A DNA stretch of 64,000 nt from Mogibacterium sp. (GTDB taxonomy: Bacteria > Bacillota > Clostridia > Peptostreptococcales > Anaerovoracaceae), in NCBI GenBank assembly GCA_016775335.1, contig JAEUGJ010000033.1, positions 1 to 64,000 of the forward strand, in the 5' to 3' direction. The translations under genes were made by a program, and so were the position numbers. Position 1 is the first letter of the stretch. The number at the start of each line of letters is the position of its first letter. The notes beneath the pieces were generated by a model. That model was not told the origin of the DNA and made no database searches. It saw nothing but the letters and a program-made list of their open reading frames with translations. Below, in pieces: positions 52,342 through 61,521 of this stretch.

Positions 52342-53724
52342 ATGCCGTTTCAATTAAAAATCATTATTGTTGCGATAGTATCGTATTTTCTGGGGAATAT
52401 CTCTCCGGCCATCTTGGTGGGCCGACTTCACGGAATTGATATCCGGAAAGAGGGCAGCGGAAACGCGGGAACCACCAACGTACTTCGGGTGCTGGGGGTA
52501 AAAGCCGCGGTGGCGACTTTGGCCATTGACGTGCTGAAGGGATACGTTGCAGTGCGCATTGGTCTGAATTACGGAGATATCGGTGCCATGATTGCATTCA
52601 TCTGCGTGGTGTACGGTCATATTTTTCCGGCCCTTTACAAATTCAAGGGCGGAAAAGGGGTGGCCACATCCCTGGGTGCGGCACTGGCTCTGGATTGGCC
52701 CAGCGCCTTTGCACTGATTCTGATTGCGATTGCGGTAACCGCACTGAGCCGGAAGATGTCCCTGGGCTCTATTACGGCGGCGGTATCCTACCCGTTCTTA
52801 ATTGAATACTATTACTCTTCGGTGCTGCCGATGGCCATCCTATTGGCAATCACGGTAATCGTGATGCACCGCTCCAATATTCAGCGCCTGATTCGCCGGG
52901 AGGAACCGTCTCTGAGCTTCGGCGGTAAAAACAAAACGGAGGATGCGGAGGTATCCGAGGAGAAAACGGATGCTTCGGAAGCATCGGATGCTTTCGAAAA
53001 AGCGGAGGAGCCGAGCCCGCAGCCGGTTGTTTTCGAAAACAGTTGCGAAGGGAAATTAGAAGCAGTTCCGGAGGAGAATCCGGAAGAAGAAATTCCGGAA
53101 ATTTCCGAAGAAACCACCGTGGAACCGGAAGATGAGGATCCGGAAGTTTCCGAAACTCCGGAAGAACCGGTGGATTATTTCAGCGATGTGACGATTCCGA
53201 AGATGAGGGAGAGCGACCGGAAGAGAATTGCGGTACTCGGGGAAACCCCTCTGGCACTGGCTCTGGCCAACCGGCTTCTGTACCAGGCACACAACGTGGT
53301 GTTCTACGTTCGGAATAAGGAAGAGATGCACAATCTGACGGATACCCGTCACTCGGATTTGCTGCCGGACATCCTGTTGTGCAAGCGACTTCGTTTTACG
53401 GCAAATGCGAAAACGGCGGTTCACAACCGCAGCTGCATTGTAATGGATTCGGCGGACGAAACGACATGGAAGAAATGCGTGAAGCTGCTGGCCAAAACCG
53501 AGCAGACCGTCATCCTGGTGCTGGGCGACGCACCGGTGGAACTTCCGGAAGAACTGCGGACACATCGAATCGTGTACCTGGAGAAGCCGGAGACAGTGGA
53601 TGCCCTGACTCACAACGAGGATGTGACCTTGAACGCCCGCTCTAAGGACAAAGATGCGCTGAACACCGTGGTAGAAATGCTGCGGGATGAGACATTTAGA
53701 ATTAATACGATAGAAGAGGAATAA
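52342..53724 (+). CDS. plsY: Glycerol-3-phosphate acyltransferase PlsY fused to a degenerate GpsA Rossmann domain
   Basis: Residues 1-~195 are a complete PlsY membrane acyltransferase. Motif 1 is KEGSGNAGTTNVLRVLG, motif 2 HIFPALYKFKGGKGVATSLG and motif 3 HRSNIQRLIRREEP. It makes lysophosphatidate from acyl-phosphate and glycerol 3-phosphate. Normal PlsY ends near 200 residues; this one has 460. An acidic Glu/Ser/Pro-rich linker (~195-290) leads to ~165 residues that align by eye with the N-terminal domain of glycerol-3-phosphate dehydrogenase GpsA: KRIAVLGETPLALALANRL ... VVFYVRNKEEMHNL ... IVYLEKPETVDAL ... FRIN. The GxGxxG dinucleotide motif reads GETPLA, and the GpsA catalytic C-terminal domain is absent, so this part should not be an active dehydrogenase. 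gpsA often lies beside der/plsY, which suggests gene fusion followed by decay or reuse. Confidence 0.85.
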   Translation: MPFQLKIIIVAIVSYFLGNISPAILVGRLHGIDIRKEGSGNAGTTNVLRVLGVKAAVATLAIDVLKGYVAVRIGLNYGDIGAMIAFICVVYGHIFPALYKFKGGKGVATSLGAALALDWPSAFALILIAIAVTALSRKMSLGSITAAVSYPFLIEYYYSSVLPMAILLAITVIVMHRSNIQRLIRREEPSLSFGGKNKTEDAEVSEEKTDASEASDAFEKAEEPSPQPVVFENSCEGKLEAVPEENPEEEIPEISEETTVEPEDEDPEVSETPEEPVDYFSDVTIPKMRESDRKRIAVLGETPLALALANRLLYQAHNVVFYVRNKEEMHNLTDTRHSDLLPDILLCKRLRFTANAKTAVHNRSCIVMDSADETTWKKCVKLLAKTEQTVILVLGDAPVELPEELRTHRIVYLEKPETVDALTHNEDVTLNARSKDKDALNTVVEMLRDETFRINTIEEE

Positions 53725-53729
53725 ATCTT

Positions 53730-55052
53730 TTGAGCAAGAATTATCACATTATTACCTATGGTTGCCAGATGAACGAGCACGATTCGGAGAACATTGCCGG
53801 AATGCTGGAAGCGCTGGACTACAGCCATACCCCCAATCCGGAAGAAGCGGACGTCGTGGTGATGAACACCTGCAGTGTCCGAGAACATGCGGACAAGCGC
53901 TTCTTCGGAATGCTGGGACAATTCAAGAAGCAGAAGAAAAACAATCCGAACTTTATCATCTGCATATGCGGATGCATGCCGCAGCAGCCGCATATCGTGG
54001 AGGAGATTCGAAAGAGCTTCGGCTGGGTGGACATCGTGTTCGGTACCCAGACCATTGCAGAATTTCCGAACCTGCTGATGGAGCGAATTCGCACCGGCAA
54101 AAAGCAGTTCTCCATCATTGCCAACAATGAGGAGATTCCGGAAGAAAAGGAATCGAAGCGGGAATTTAAGCACAAGGCGCTGGTGAATATCACCTACGGA
54201 TGCAACAATTTCTGCACCTACTGCATCGTTCCGTACACCCGTGGCCGGGAGAAGAGCCGGTCCCTTCGGGCGGTGAAGCAGGAAATCATCAATCTGGTGA
54301 ACGACGGCGTGAAGGAAGTGATGCTGCTGGGACAGAACGTGAACTCCTTCCGGGATACGGACGGAAACAACTTTGCGGCGTTGATTCGCGCCTTGAATGA
54401 AGTGGAAGGCCTGGAACGGATTCGCTTCATGACCTCCCATCCGAAAGACCTTTCCGATGAGCTGATTGCATGCTTCGGAAACTGCAGTAAGCTGTGTCAC
54501 AACATTCATCTTCCGGTTCAGTCCGGCAGCGATGAAGTGCTGCGGCGCATGAACCGGCACTATAACCGGGAGAGATATATGGAAATCGTAGAAAAGCTTC
54601 GGGCGACTTGCCCGGACATCTCCATCTCCACAGATATCATCGTGGGATTTCCGGGAGAGACGGAAGAAGATTTTCAGGATACGCTGAGCCTGGTGCGGGA
54701 AGTGGAGTACGACTCCGCCTTTACTTTTATCTACTCCCCGAGAGTGGGTACGCCGGCGGCCAAGTACGACAATCAGATTCCGGAGAACATCAAGCACAAT
54801 CGCTTTGACCGATTGGTGGATGAAGTGAATCGATGCTCGGCGAAAAAGAATTCCGAATATATGGGACGAAACGTGGACGTCATGGTGGACGGTGCCAGCA
54901 AGAACGATGCCGGCGCGTGGTCCGGACGGACGGACACCTTTAAGCTGGTGAACTTCACATCGGAAGAACCGTTAACGGAAGGACAGATGGTTTCGGTTCG
55001 CATCACGGAGACGAAGACCTTTAGTCTGGACGGAGAGAAGGTGGACGCATGA
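53730..55052 (+). CDS. miaB: tRNA-2-methylthio-N6-dimethylallyladenosine synthase MiaB
   Basis: The 440-residue radical-SAM methylthiotransferase modifies A37 of tRNAs reading UNN codons. The N-terminal MTTase domain cysteines are in TYGCQMNEHDSENI, NTCSVREHAD and CGCMPQQ. The radical-SAM cluster is GCNNFCTYCIVPYTRGREKSR, and a C-terminal TRAM domain ends the protein. It starts at TTG 53730, five bases after plsY, with AGAGGAA upstream. The ATGA at the end overlaps the next gene. Confidence 0.96.
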   Translation: MSKNYHIITYGCQMNEHDSENIAGMLEALDYSHTPNPEEADVVVMNTCSVREHADKRFFGMLGQFKKQKKNNPNFIICICGCMPQQPHIVEEIRKSFGWVDIVFGTQTIAEFPNLLMERIRTGKKQFSIIANNEEIPEEKESKREFKHKALVNITYGCNNFCTYCIVPYTRGREKSRSLRAVKQEIINLVNDGVKEVMLLGQNVNSFRDTDGNNFAALIRALNEVEGLERIRFMTSHPKDLSDELIACFGNCSKLCHNIHLPVQSGSDEVLRRMNRHYNRERYMEIVEKLRATCPDISISTDIIVGFPGETEEDFQDTLSLVREVEYDSAFTFIYSPRVGTPAAKYDNQIPENIKHNRFDRLVDEVNRCSAKKNSEYMGRNVDVMVDGASKNDAGAWSGRTDTFKLVNFTSEEPLTEGQMVSVRITETKTFSLDGEKVDA

Positions 55053-55768
55053 AAAATCGTATGAAACAACTGGGCATTCTGCTGGCCATTCTGCTGATGG
55101 TAAATATCGCTCAGAATGGGCTGTCCAATCCGAAGACCTATTTCCTCAATATGCTCATTGCACTGCCGGGAATCGTCATCGGTTTGTCCTTCCATGAATT
55201 CGGTCATGCTTTTATGTCCGACCGTCTGGGCGATCCGACACCGAGAGCGCAGGGCAGAGTCACCCTGAATCCGATGGCGCACTTCGATCCGGTGGGCTTT
55301 CTGGCACTGATGTTCTGCGGATTCGGCTGGGGTATTCCGGTGGAAATCGATCCGAGATATTACAAGCATCCGAGAAGAGATGAACTGCTGGTATCTTTGG
55401 CCGGGGTGGTCATGAATCTGATCGTCGCCATCGTATTCAGCTTCATCGTTCATTTCGTGTACATCAATGTGCCGTACGACAAGCTGTCCGACGGAACCTT
55501 GATGGGAACGCTGTTCAACATCCTCTTGCAGGTGGTTATCGTCAATGTAGTATTGATGGTATTTAACCTGATTCCGGTTCCGCCGCTGGATGGATTCGGC
55601 ATTATCACGGAGATCTTCAACCTGCGGGAAAAGAGCTTCTACTACACGCTGTACAATTACGGATTCCCGATTCTCATGATCCTGCTGATTGTGGGTGTGG
55701 TGGATAAGATTCTGAATCCGATGGTAAACGGCGTATATGCGCTCTTATTGCAGTATATTATTTTATAA
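55049..55768 (+). CDS. Site-2 protease family (M50) membrane metalloprotease
   Basis: The 239-residue protein has five to six membrane helices. The zinc site HEFGH lies in the second segment (IVIGLSFHEFGHAFMSDRLGD), and the third ligand region is NLIPVPPLDGFGII. DPVGFLALMFCGFGWGIPVEIDPRYY matches small standalone M50 proteases of the Rip/YwhC type. No PDZ domain is present. The substrate is unknown. The start overlaps miaB by four bases (ATGA), so it is the last gene of the plsX-to-M50 run. Confidence 0.92.
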   Translation: MKNRMKQLGILLAILLMVNIAQNGLSNPKTYFLNMLIALPGIVIGLSFHEFGHAFMSDRLGDPTPRAQGRVTLNPMAHFDPVGFLALMFCGFGWGIPVEIDPRYYKHPRRDELLVSLAGVVMNLIVAIVFSFIVHFVYINVPYDKLSDGTLMGTLFNILLQVVIVNVVLMVFNLIPVPPLDGFGIITEIFNLREKSFYYTLYNYGFPILMILLIVGVVDKILNPMVNGVYALLLQYIIL

Positions 55769-55801
55769 GATTAGAATTTCACAGAATCTTCACAAGAATT
55801 G

Positions 55802-55828
55802 TTAGCACTCGACACAGTCGAGTGCTAA
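55802..55828 (+). promoter_or_regulatory. CIRCE element (HrcA operator)
   Basis: The sequence is the exact CIRCE consensus, TTAGCACTC-N9-GAGTGCTAA, located 84 bases before clpB. HrcA binds CIRCE and releases it on heat shock. Confidence 0.95.
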
Positions 55829-55911
55829 ATTTTTATTGTAAGCAAAAGGGCAGCCAATCAATCAAGGATTGTTCATATAAATGAAAACTTAATTCACGGA
55901 GGTGAAGTGGA

Positions 55912-58431
55912 ATGAAAATTGAAAAGTATACGCAGAAGATGCAGTCGGCAGTGATGGATGCACAGAATCTGGCCATGTCCTACGGCAACCAGGCCATCGA
56001 AGTGGAGCATCTGCACTACGCCATCGTCAGCGATCCGGACGGCTTAATCGCAAAGCTTCTGGAAGCGATGAACGTCAACGTCTCTTCATATAAGGAGGAT
56101 CTGAAACAAAGTCTGGAGAAACTGCCAAAGGTCAGCGGCGGCGAGGTATATCTTTCGACGAAGCTGAACAAGGTGCTGATGAACGCGGAGAGCATTGCAT
56201 CCGAATTTAAAGATGAATACGTCAGTGTGGAACACGCCTATCTGGCCATTCTCCGGTCCGGCGACAGCGAGACGGAACAGCTGATGCGTCGATACGGCAT
56301 CAATAAGGATGAGTTTCTGAAGGCGCTTACCATGGTTCGAGGAAACCAGCGGGTAACCAATCAGAATCCGGAGGACAGCTACGATGCCCTCAATAAGTAC
56401 GGTATCGATCTGGTAGAATCCGCTCGAAAAGGAAAGCTGGATCCGGTGATCGGAAGAGACAAAGAAATCCGTCGGACCATCGAAATCCTGTCCAGACGGA
56501 CCAAAAATAACCCGGTACTGATTGGTGAACCGGGTGTAGGCAAAACCGCCGTTGTCGAGGGATTGGCACAGCGAATCGTAAACGGCGATGTTCCGGAGAA
56601 CCTGAAGGACAAGACCATCTTCTCTCTGGATATGGGATCTCTGATTGCCGGTGCGAAATACCGGGGTGAATTCGAAGAACGGCTGAAGGCGGTTCTGAAT
56701 GAAATTGACAAGTCCGACGGCAAGATTATCCTGTTTATCGATGAAATTCACAACATTGTAGGTGCCGGCAAAACGGAAGGTTCCATGGATGCCGGAAATC
56801 TGCTGAAGCCAAAGCTGGCTCGAGGCGAGCTTCACTGCATCGGCGCCACCACTTTAGATGAGTACCGGAAGTACATCGAGAAGGATGCGGCATTGGAGCG
56901 TCGTTTCCAGAAGGTAATGGTGGATGAGCCGAGCGTAGAGGATACCATTTCTATCCTGCGTGGTCTGAAGGAAAAGTTTGAAATCCACCACGGCGTTCGA
57001 ATTCAGGATAATGCGCTGATTGCCTGTGCCACCCTGTCCAACCGATACATCAGTGACCGGTTCCTTCCGGACAAAGCCATCGATTTGATGGATGAAGCAG
57101 CGGCACGAATCCGGACCGAAATCGACAGCATGCCGGCGGAACTGGATGCTATTTCCCGTAAAATCATGCAGCTGGAGATTGAGAAGCAGGCTTTATCGAA
57201 AGAAGAAGATAAGGGCAGCAAGGCTCGGCTGGAAGCGATTGAAAAAGAGCTGGCCGACCTGCAGGCAGATAACAACGAGCTGCGGGCAAAATGGGAAAAC
57301 GAGAAGCAGGGCATTCAGGGCCTGAAAGCAAAGAAACAGGAACTGGAAGAACTGCGCCACGAAATTGAAACCGCAGAGCGAAGCTACGACCTGGAGAAAC
57401 TGGCCAAACTGAAATACGGCGATCTTCCGAAGCTGGAGAAGGAAATCGATGCGCTGAAGGAAAAGGTCAATAAGGATCAGGAACAGAAGCTCCTGAAAGA
57501 GGAAGTAGGAGAGGAAGAGATTCGGGAGGTTATTTCCGACTGGACCGGAATTCCGACTTCCCGCCTGGCAGAGACGGAGAGGGAAAAGCTCCTGCACCTG
57601 AAAGACATCCTTCATCGCCGGGTCATCGGCCAGGACGAGGGCATTAATGCGGTCACCGAAGCCATCCTTCGGGCAAGAGCCGGCCTGAAGAACGAAAACC
57701 GTCCGATTGGTTCCTTCATTTTCCTTGGACCGACGGGTGTCGGTAAAACGGAGCTGGCAAAAACACTTTGCGAGACCCTGTTCGATACCGAAAAGAACCT
57801 GATTCGAATCGATATGTCGGAGTACATGGAGAAGCACTCCGTGTCCCGCCTGGTAGGAGCGCCTCCGGGGTATGTGGGCTATGAAGAAGGCGGACAGCTG
57901 ACGGAAGCGGTACGGAGAAAACCGTACAGCGTAATCCTCTTCGATGAGATTGAGAAGGCTCATCCGGATGTGTTCAACCTGCTGCTGCAGCTGCTGGACG
58001 ATGGCCGGCTGACGGATAACCAGGGCCGGACCGTGGACTTTAAGAACACGGTGATTATCATGACCTCCAACCTGCCGCAGGAACAGCTTCACAGCTTCTT
58101 CCGGCCGGAGTTCCTGAACCGAATCGATGATATCGTCGTCTTCAAGTCGCTGACTCAGGACGAGATTGAGAAGATTGTGGGTCTCACCATGAAATCTCTG
58201 GAGAAGAGATTGGCCGACCGGGATATGAAGGTGGAGATGACGCCGGAAGCCACCCATCTGATTGCGATGGAATCTTACGACGAAGTCTACGGCGCTCGTC
58301 CGGTCAAGAGATACATCCAGAAGCACGTTGAAAACGAGATTGCAGAACTGATTATCCGTGGTGATTTGACCGAAGGTCACACCGTTCGGGTGGACGCGGC
58401 AAATAATAAATTGAATTTTTCTGTTCAATAG
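55912..58431 (+). CDS. clpB: ATP-dependent disaggregase ClpB
   Basis: The 839-residue Hsp100 chaperone rescues aggregated proteins with DnaK. It has an N-terminal repeat domain (MDAQNLAMSYGNQAIEVEHLHYAIV) and AAA1 with Walker A GEPGVGKTAV (~204). The long coiled-coil M domain spans about 390-525, and AAA2 has Walker A GPTGVGKTEL (~606). In AAA2, the family normally has about 25 residues between sensor-1 (MTSN) and FRPEFLNRID; here only LPQEQLHSF remains. Expression is likely under HrcA through the CIRCE site upstream. GGAGGTGA precedes the ATG. A strong terminator follows. Confidence 0.95.
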   Translation: MKIEKYTQKMQSAVMDAQNLAMSYGNQAIEVEHLHYAIVSDPDGLIAKLLEAMNVNVSSYKEDLKQSLEKLPKVSGGEVYLSTKLNKVLMNAESIASEFKDEYVSVEHAYLAILRSGDSETEQLMRRYGINKDEFLKALTMVRGNQRVTNQNPEDSYDALNKYGIDLVESARKGKLDPVIGRDKEIRRTIEILSRRTKNNPVLIGEPGVGKTAVVEGLAQRIVNGDVPENLKDKTIFSLDMGSLIAGAKYRGEFEERLKAVLNEIDKSDGKIILFIDEIHNIVGAGKTEGSMDAGNLLKPKLARGELHCIGATTLDEYRKYIEKDAALERRFQKVMVDEPSVEDTISILRGLKEKFEIHHGVRIQDNALIACATLSNRYISDRFLPDKAIDLMDEAAARIRTEIDSMPAELDAISRKIMQLEIEKQALSKEEDKGSKARLEAIEKELADLQADNNELRAKWENEKQGIQGLKAKKQELEELRHEIETAERSYDLEKLAKLKYGDLPKLEKEIDALKEKVNKDQEQKLLKEEVGEEEIREVISDWTGIPTSRLAETEREKLLHLKDILHRRVIGQDEGINAVTEAILRARAGLKNENRPIGSFIFLGPTGVGKTELAKTLCETLFDTEKNLIRIDMSEYMEKHSVSRLVGAPPGYVGYEEGGQLTEAVRRKPYSVILFDEIEKAHPDVFNLLLQLLDDGRLTDNQGRTVDFKNTVIIMTSNLPQEQLHSFFRPEFLNRIDDIVVFKSLTQDEIEKIVGLTMKSLEKRLADRDMKVEMTPEATHLIAMESYDEVYGARPVKRYIQKHVENEIAELIIRGDLTEGHTVRVDAANNKLNFSVQ

Positions 58432-58453
58432 TCTATAATGAAGCAGATAATGC

Positions 58454-58492
58454 AAAACTGAAGTAGGAGAGGTTTCTCCTATTTCAGTTTTT
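58454..58492 (+). terminator. Intrinsic terminator of clpB
   Basis: A long stem (AAAACTGAAGTAGGAGA pairing with TCTCCTATTTCAGTTTT, one internal G-T pair) is followed by T residues. Confidence 0.85.
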
Positions 58493-58527
58493 GTAGTTTA
58501 ATTTCAGACACAAGGTGGTTTAATAAT

Positions 58528-60162
58528 TTGAGTAAAAATAAAAGCAATTCCTTTGCCAAAAACGTTCTGATGCTGATGGTGGCACAGCTGGTCATCAAGC
58601 TTTTGGGCTTAGTGTACCGACTGGCCATTACCAATATTCACGGTTTCGGCGATCTGGGAAACGGCTACTATTCTGCCGGATATCAGGTGTACGCTGTTCT
58701 CTTGGTGCTGTCCTCCCAGGGAATCCCGGGAGCGGTCTCCAAGCTGGTGTCGGAGCGAACGGCTCTGGGCGAATACAACAACGCTCATCGAGTATTTAAG
58801 ATTTCATTGGTGGTATTCGGTGCCATCGGATTGGCATGCTCCTTGCTTCTGTATTTCGGGGCGGATGTCATTGCAGGAAATATCATGCACGTGCCGCCGG
58901 TAGCCTATGTGCTGCGGGTATTGGCACCGGCTATTTTCTTCGTCTGCGTATCCGCCGTTGTCCGGGGATACTTTGCGGGCTTGGGCACCATGGGGGCCAG
59001 CAGCATCTCCCAGTCCCTGGAGCAATTCTTCAACTGCGTGCTGACTATTCTATTTGTCTATGCCACAATCGGCAGAGACGCGTACATCATGGCGGCAGCG
59101 GGAAATGTATCCACCACACTGGCGGTGCTGATTTCCTTCTCCTACCTGATTCACTATTACCGAAAATACATCGGGGAGTATCGGATGGAATCCGACGATG
59201 CGGTGAAGACCGACCGGAAGAGCAACGGACGCATGGCGAAGCTGATTTTCTGGACGGCGATTCCGCTGACCATCGGATCCGTCATTTCCGTCGTAACTGC
59301 TTTTATCGATACGGTAACCGTGAGCAACTGCATTCAGATTGCGTTTAAGGGAATCCTGAGCAGCAAGCAGGCTCTGGAGGAAGAGGCCATGCGGGCGACG
59401 GGAATTCTGTCCAAGGTGGACACCCTGACTAATTTGCCGCTGGCGGTGAACCTGTCCTTCTATTCGGCGCTGATTCCGGAAATCACCTCGCTGCTGACGA
59501 AGAAGGATTACAAGCAGGCGGCGGAGAAGATTTCCATGTCCGTCACTGTCTCCATGCTGATTATCATTCCGTGTGCGGTGGGCTTTACGGTGCTGGCGAA
59601 CCCGATTCTCCACCTGCTGTATCCAAATGCACCGGACGGAGCGTTGGTGTTCCAGCTTTCCGCGGTGACCATGATTCTGGTGGCGGTGAATCACACGCTG
59701 CAGGGATCGCTGTTCGGCCTGGGACGGATGTACACGCCGGCGGTGGCGCTGCTCACCGGGGCGGTGGTGAAGATTGTCCTGAATTTGATTTTAATCAGCA
59801 ATCCGAAGATCGGCATGTACGGAGCACCGATTAGTTCCTTCTTCTGCCAGCTGATTGCTTTTATTATCATATACGTTACGCTGAAGAAGTCCATTACCGT
59901 TCGCATGAACAAAAGAAAGTGCATTGCGGTGCCGGCGATTTCCGGCGGCGTGATGGGCGCGGTGATTCTGATTGCGTACCGTTTGCTCAGCGGTGTGCTT
60001 GGAAATGCCGTCACCACGCTTCTGTGCATCCTGCTGGGTGCGGTCATCTATGCGTGGATGATTCTGGTGCTGAAGATGTTCACCAAGGACGAGCTGATGG
60101 ACATTCCGATGGGCGGAAAAATATATGCTGTTGCACATAAACTGGGAATTTATAAGGAGTAA
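58528..60162 (+). CDS. murJ: Lipid II flippase of the MurJ/YtgP (SpoVB-like) family
   Basis: The 544-residue polytopic protein with about 14 hydrophobic helices matches the polysaccharide-biosynthesis/MviN group of Bacillota, and its length equals that of B. subtilis YtgP. The N-terminus (NVLMLMVAQLVIKLLGLVYRLAITNIHGFGDLGNGYYSAGYQVYAVLLVLSSQGIPGAVSKLVSER) is typical. It would move lipid II across the membrane. A SpoVB or other flippase role cannot be excluded, but the neighbours murT and gatD favour peptidoglycan. It starts at TTG 58528 with AAGGTGG upstream; murT follows after 3 bases. Confidence 0.8.
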   Translation: MSKNKSNSFAKNVLMLMVAQLVIKLLGLVYRLAITNIHGFGDLGNGYYSAGYQVYAVLLVLSSQGIPGAVSKLVSERTALGEYNNAHRVFKISLVVFGAIGLACSLLLYFGADVIAGNIMHVPPVAYVLRVLAPAIFFVCVSAVVRGYFAGLGTMGASSISQSLEQFFNCVLTILFVYATIGRDAYIMAAAGNVSTTLAVLISFSYLIHYYRKYIGEYRMESDDAVKTDRKSNGRMAKLIFWTAIPLTIGSVISVVTAFIDTVTVSNCIQIAFKGILSSKQALEEEAMRATGILSKVDTLTNLPLAVNLSFYSALIPEITSLLTKKDYKQAAEKISMSVTVSMLIIIPCAVGFTVLANPILHLLYPNAPDGALVFQLSAVTMILVAVNHTLQGSLFGLGRMYTPAVALLTGAVVKIVLNLILISNPKIGMYGAPISSFFCQLIAFIIIYVTLKKSITVRMNKRKCIAVPAISGGVMGAVILIAYRLLSGVLGNAVTTLLCILLGAVIYAWMILVLKMFTKDELMDIPMGGKIYAVAHKLGIYKE

Positions 60163-60165
60163 AGC

Positions 60166-61521
60166 ATGAAACGAATCTGGTTTACAATTGTTCTATGGGG
60201 GTCGAAGTTCGGCCTGTTCCTGTGCCGGCTTCTGGGAAAGAACGGAACCTATATTGCCGGAGCTTTTGCGCTGAAGCTGCAGAAGGATTTCATTACCCAT
60301 TTCACCCATGTGGATCCGGAGCGGACCCTGTTCATCACCGGGACTAACGGAAAATCCACCACCAACAACCTGATTGTGCACGCACTTCGGGCATCCGGAA
60401 AGAAGGTGACCACCAATCTGGAGGGCGCCAATCTGATTACCGGCGTGGCTACCGCCATGATTCGAGATTCTTCCATGCTGGGCCGCGTGAACGGGGACTA
60501 TCTGATTTTCGAAACCGACGAGCGGTATCTGGCACAGATCTACGAGCAGCTCCCGGCAAAGAACCTGTGTGTGACCAACATTCAGAAAGACCAGGTGCAG
60601 CGAAACGGCGAACCGGATTTCATCTACAAGAAAATCGCCAAAGTGGTGAACAAGGATATGCGAATCTTCGTGAACAACGAAGAGCCGAGAGCCCTTTCCC
60701 TGGAGGACTATGCGGGGGAGGTTCGAACCTACAGCGTAGAGCGCCACAGCAAATCCTTTGAGAAAAACGGTTTCTACGATGTGACCATGGGCTGCCCGAA
60801 ATGCAACAACAAGATTGCGTTTAACTATTACAACGTGGATAATGTGGGGGAATTCCGCTGTACATCCTGCGGATTTCATAGCCGGATCCAACCGGACGTT
60901 CAGGTGACGGATGTGGATTTCGAGAACCGCACCTTCCGCTGCGACGGTGCAGCCGTCCACATGCCGTACGATCAGCCGTTCTTCCTGTACAACTACGCGC
61001 TGGCCATTGCGGTTTGCAAAATGTTCGGTGTGGGTGCGGAAGCGGTAAGCAAATCCTTTGAGTCCTTCCGAAACATCGCCGGAAGATTGGAACTGATTCC
61101 GTACAAGACCAAGGAAATCAAATACATCCGAATTAAGCAGGAGAATCCGGAAACCCTGACCACCGCCTTTGACTTCATCTCGCAGGACAAGGAACGGAAG
61201 ATTTTCCTCATTGGACTGGAGCAGTTGGAAGACTTCCAGCCGTTCTACACCAACACATTCTATGCCTTTGACTGCGACGTGGAATCCCTGCTCCATTCCA
61301 ACATCGAGCACTGCATCAGCTTCTCCGAAGCGGTGGCATACGATACGGCCAACCGGCTGATCTACGGCGGATTCCCGGAAGACCGGATTACCGTCATCCC
61401 GTCGGATGAAAACGATGATATTTTTGCGGAACTGGACAAGTACGACTGCGACAACGTATATCTGATTACGTGGCTTCATAAATATGAGCAGATGATGGAG
61501 GATTTACCGAAGTATGAATAA
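60166..61521 (+). CDS. murT: MurT-like lipid II amidation ligase, divergent
   Basis: The 451-residue Mur-ligase homologue has an intact ATP site (FITGTNGKSTTNNLIVHAL, ~55-73) and the MurT-specific zinc ribbon with four cysteines (Cys210, 213, 232, 235). The C-terminal DUF1727 region normally carries an N-D-N...D-G-R-D-x-S-W-L-W-D block, whose Asp completes the GatD triad. Here the corresponding stretch (about 348-373) reads LIGLEQLEDFQPFYTNTFYAFDC and lacks that block. In standard systems MurT/GatD amidates the D-Glu of lipid II. Because the glutaminase partner is also catalytically altered, the reaction here is in doubt. The gene overlaps gatD by 8 bases. Confidence 0.85.
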   Translation: MKRIWFTIVLWGSKFGLFLCRLLGKNGTYIAGAFALKLQKDFITHFTHVDPERTLFITGTNGKSTTNNLIVHALRASGKKVTTNLEGANLITGVATAMIRDSSMLGRVNGDYLIFETDERYLAQIYEQLPAKNLCVTNIQKDQVQRNGEPDFIYKKIAKVVNKDMRIFVNNEEPRALSLEDYAGEVRTYSVERHSKSFEKNGFYDVTMGCPKCNNKIAFNYYNVDNVGEFRCTSCGFHSRIQPDVQVTDVDFENRTFRCDGAAVHMPYDQPFFLYNYALAIAVCKMFGVGAEAVSKSFESFRNIAGRLELIPYKTKEIKYIRIKQENPETLTTAFDFISQDKERKIFLIGLEQLEDFQPFYTNTFYAFDCDVESLLHSNIEHCISFSEAVAYDTANRLIYGGFPEDRITVIPSDENDDIFAELDKYDCDNVYLITWLHKYEQMMEDLPKYE

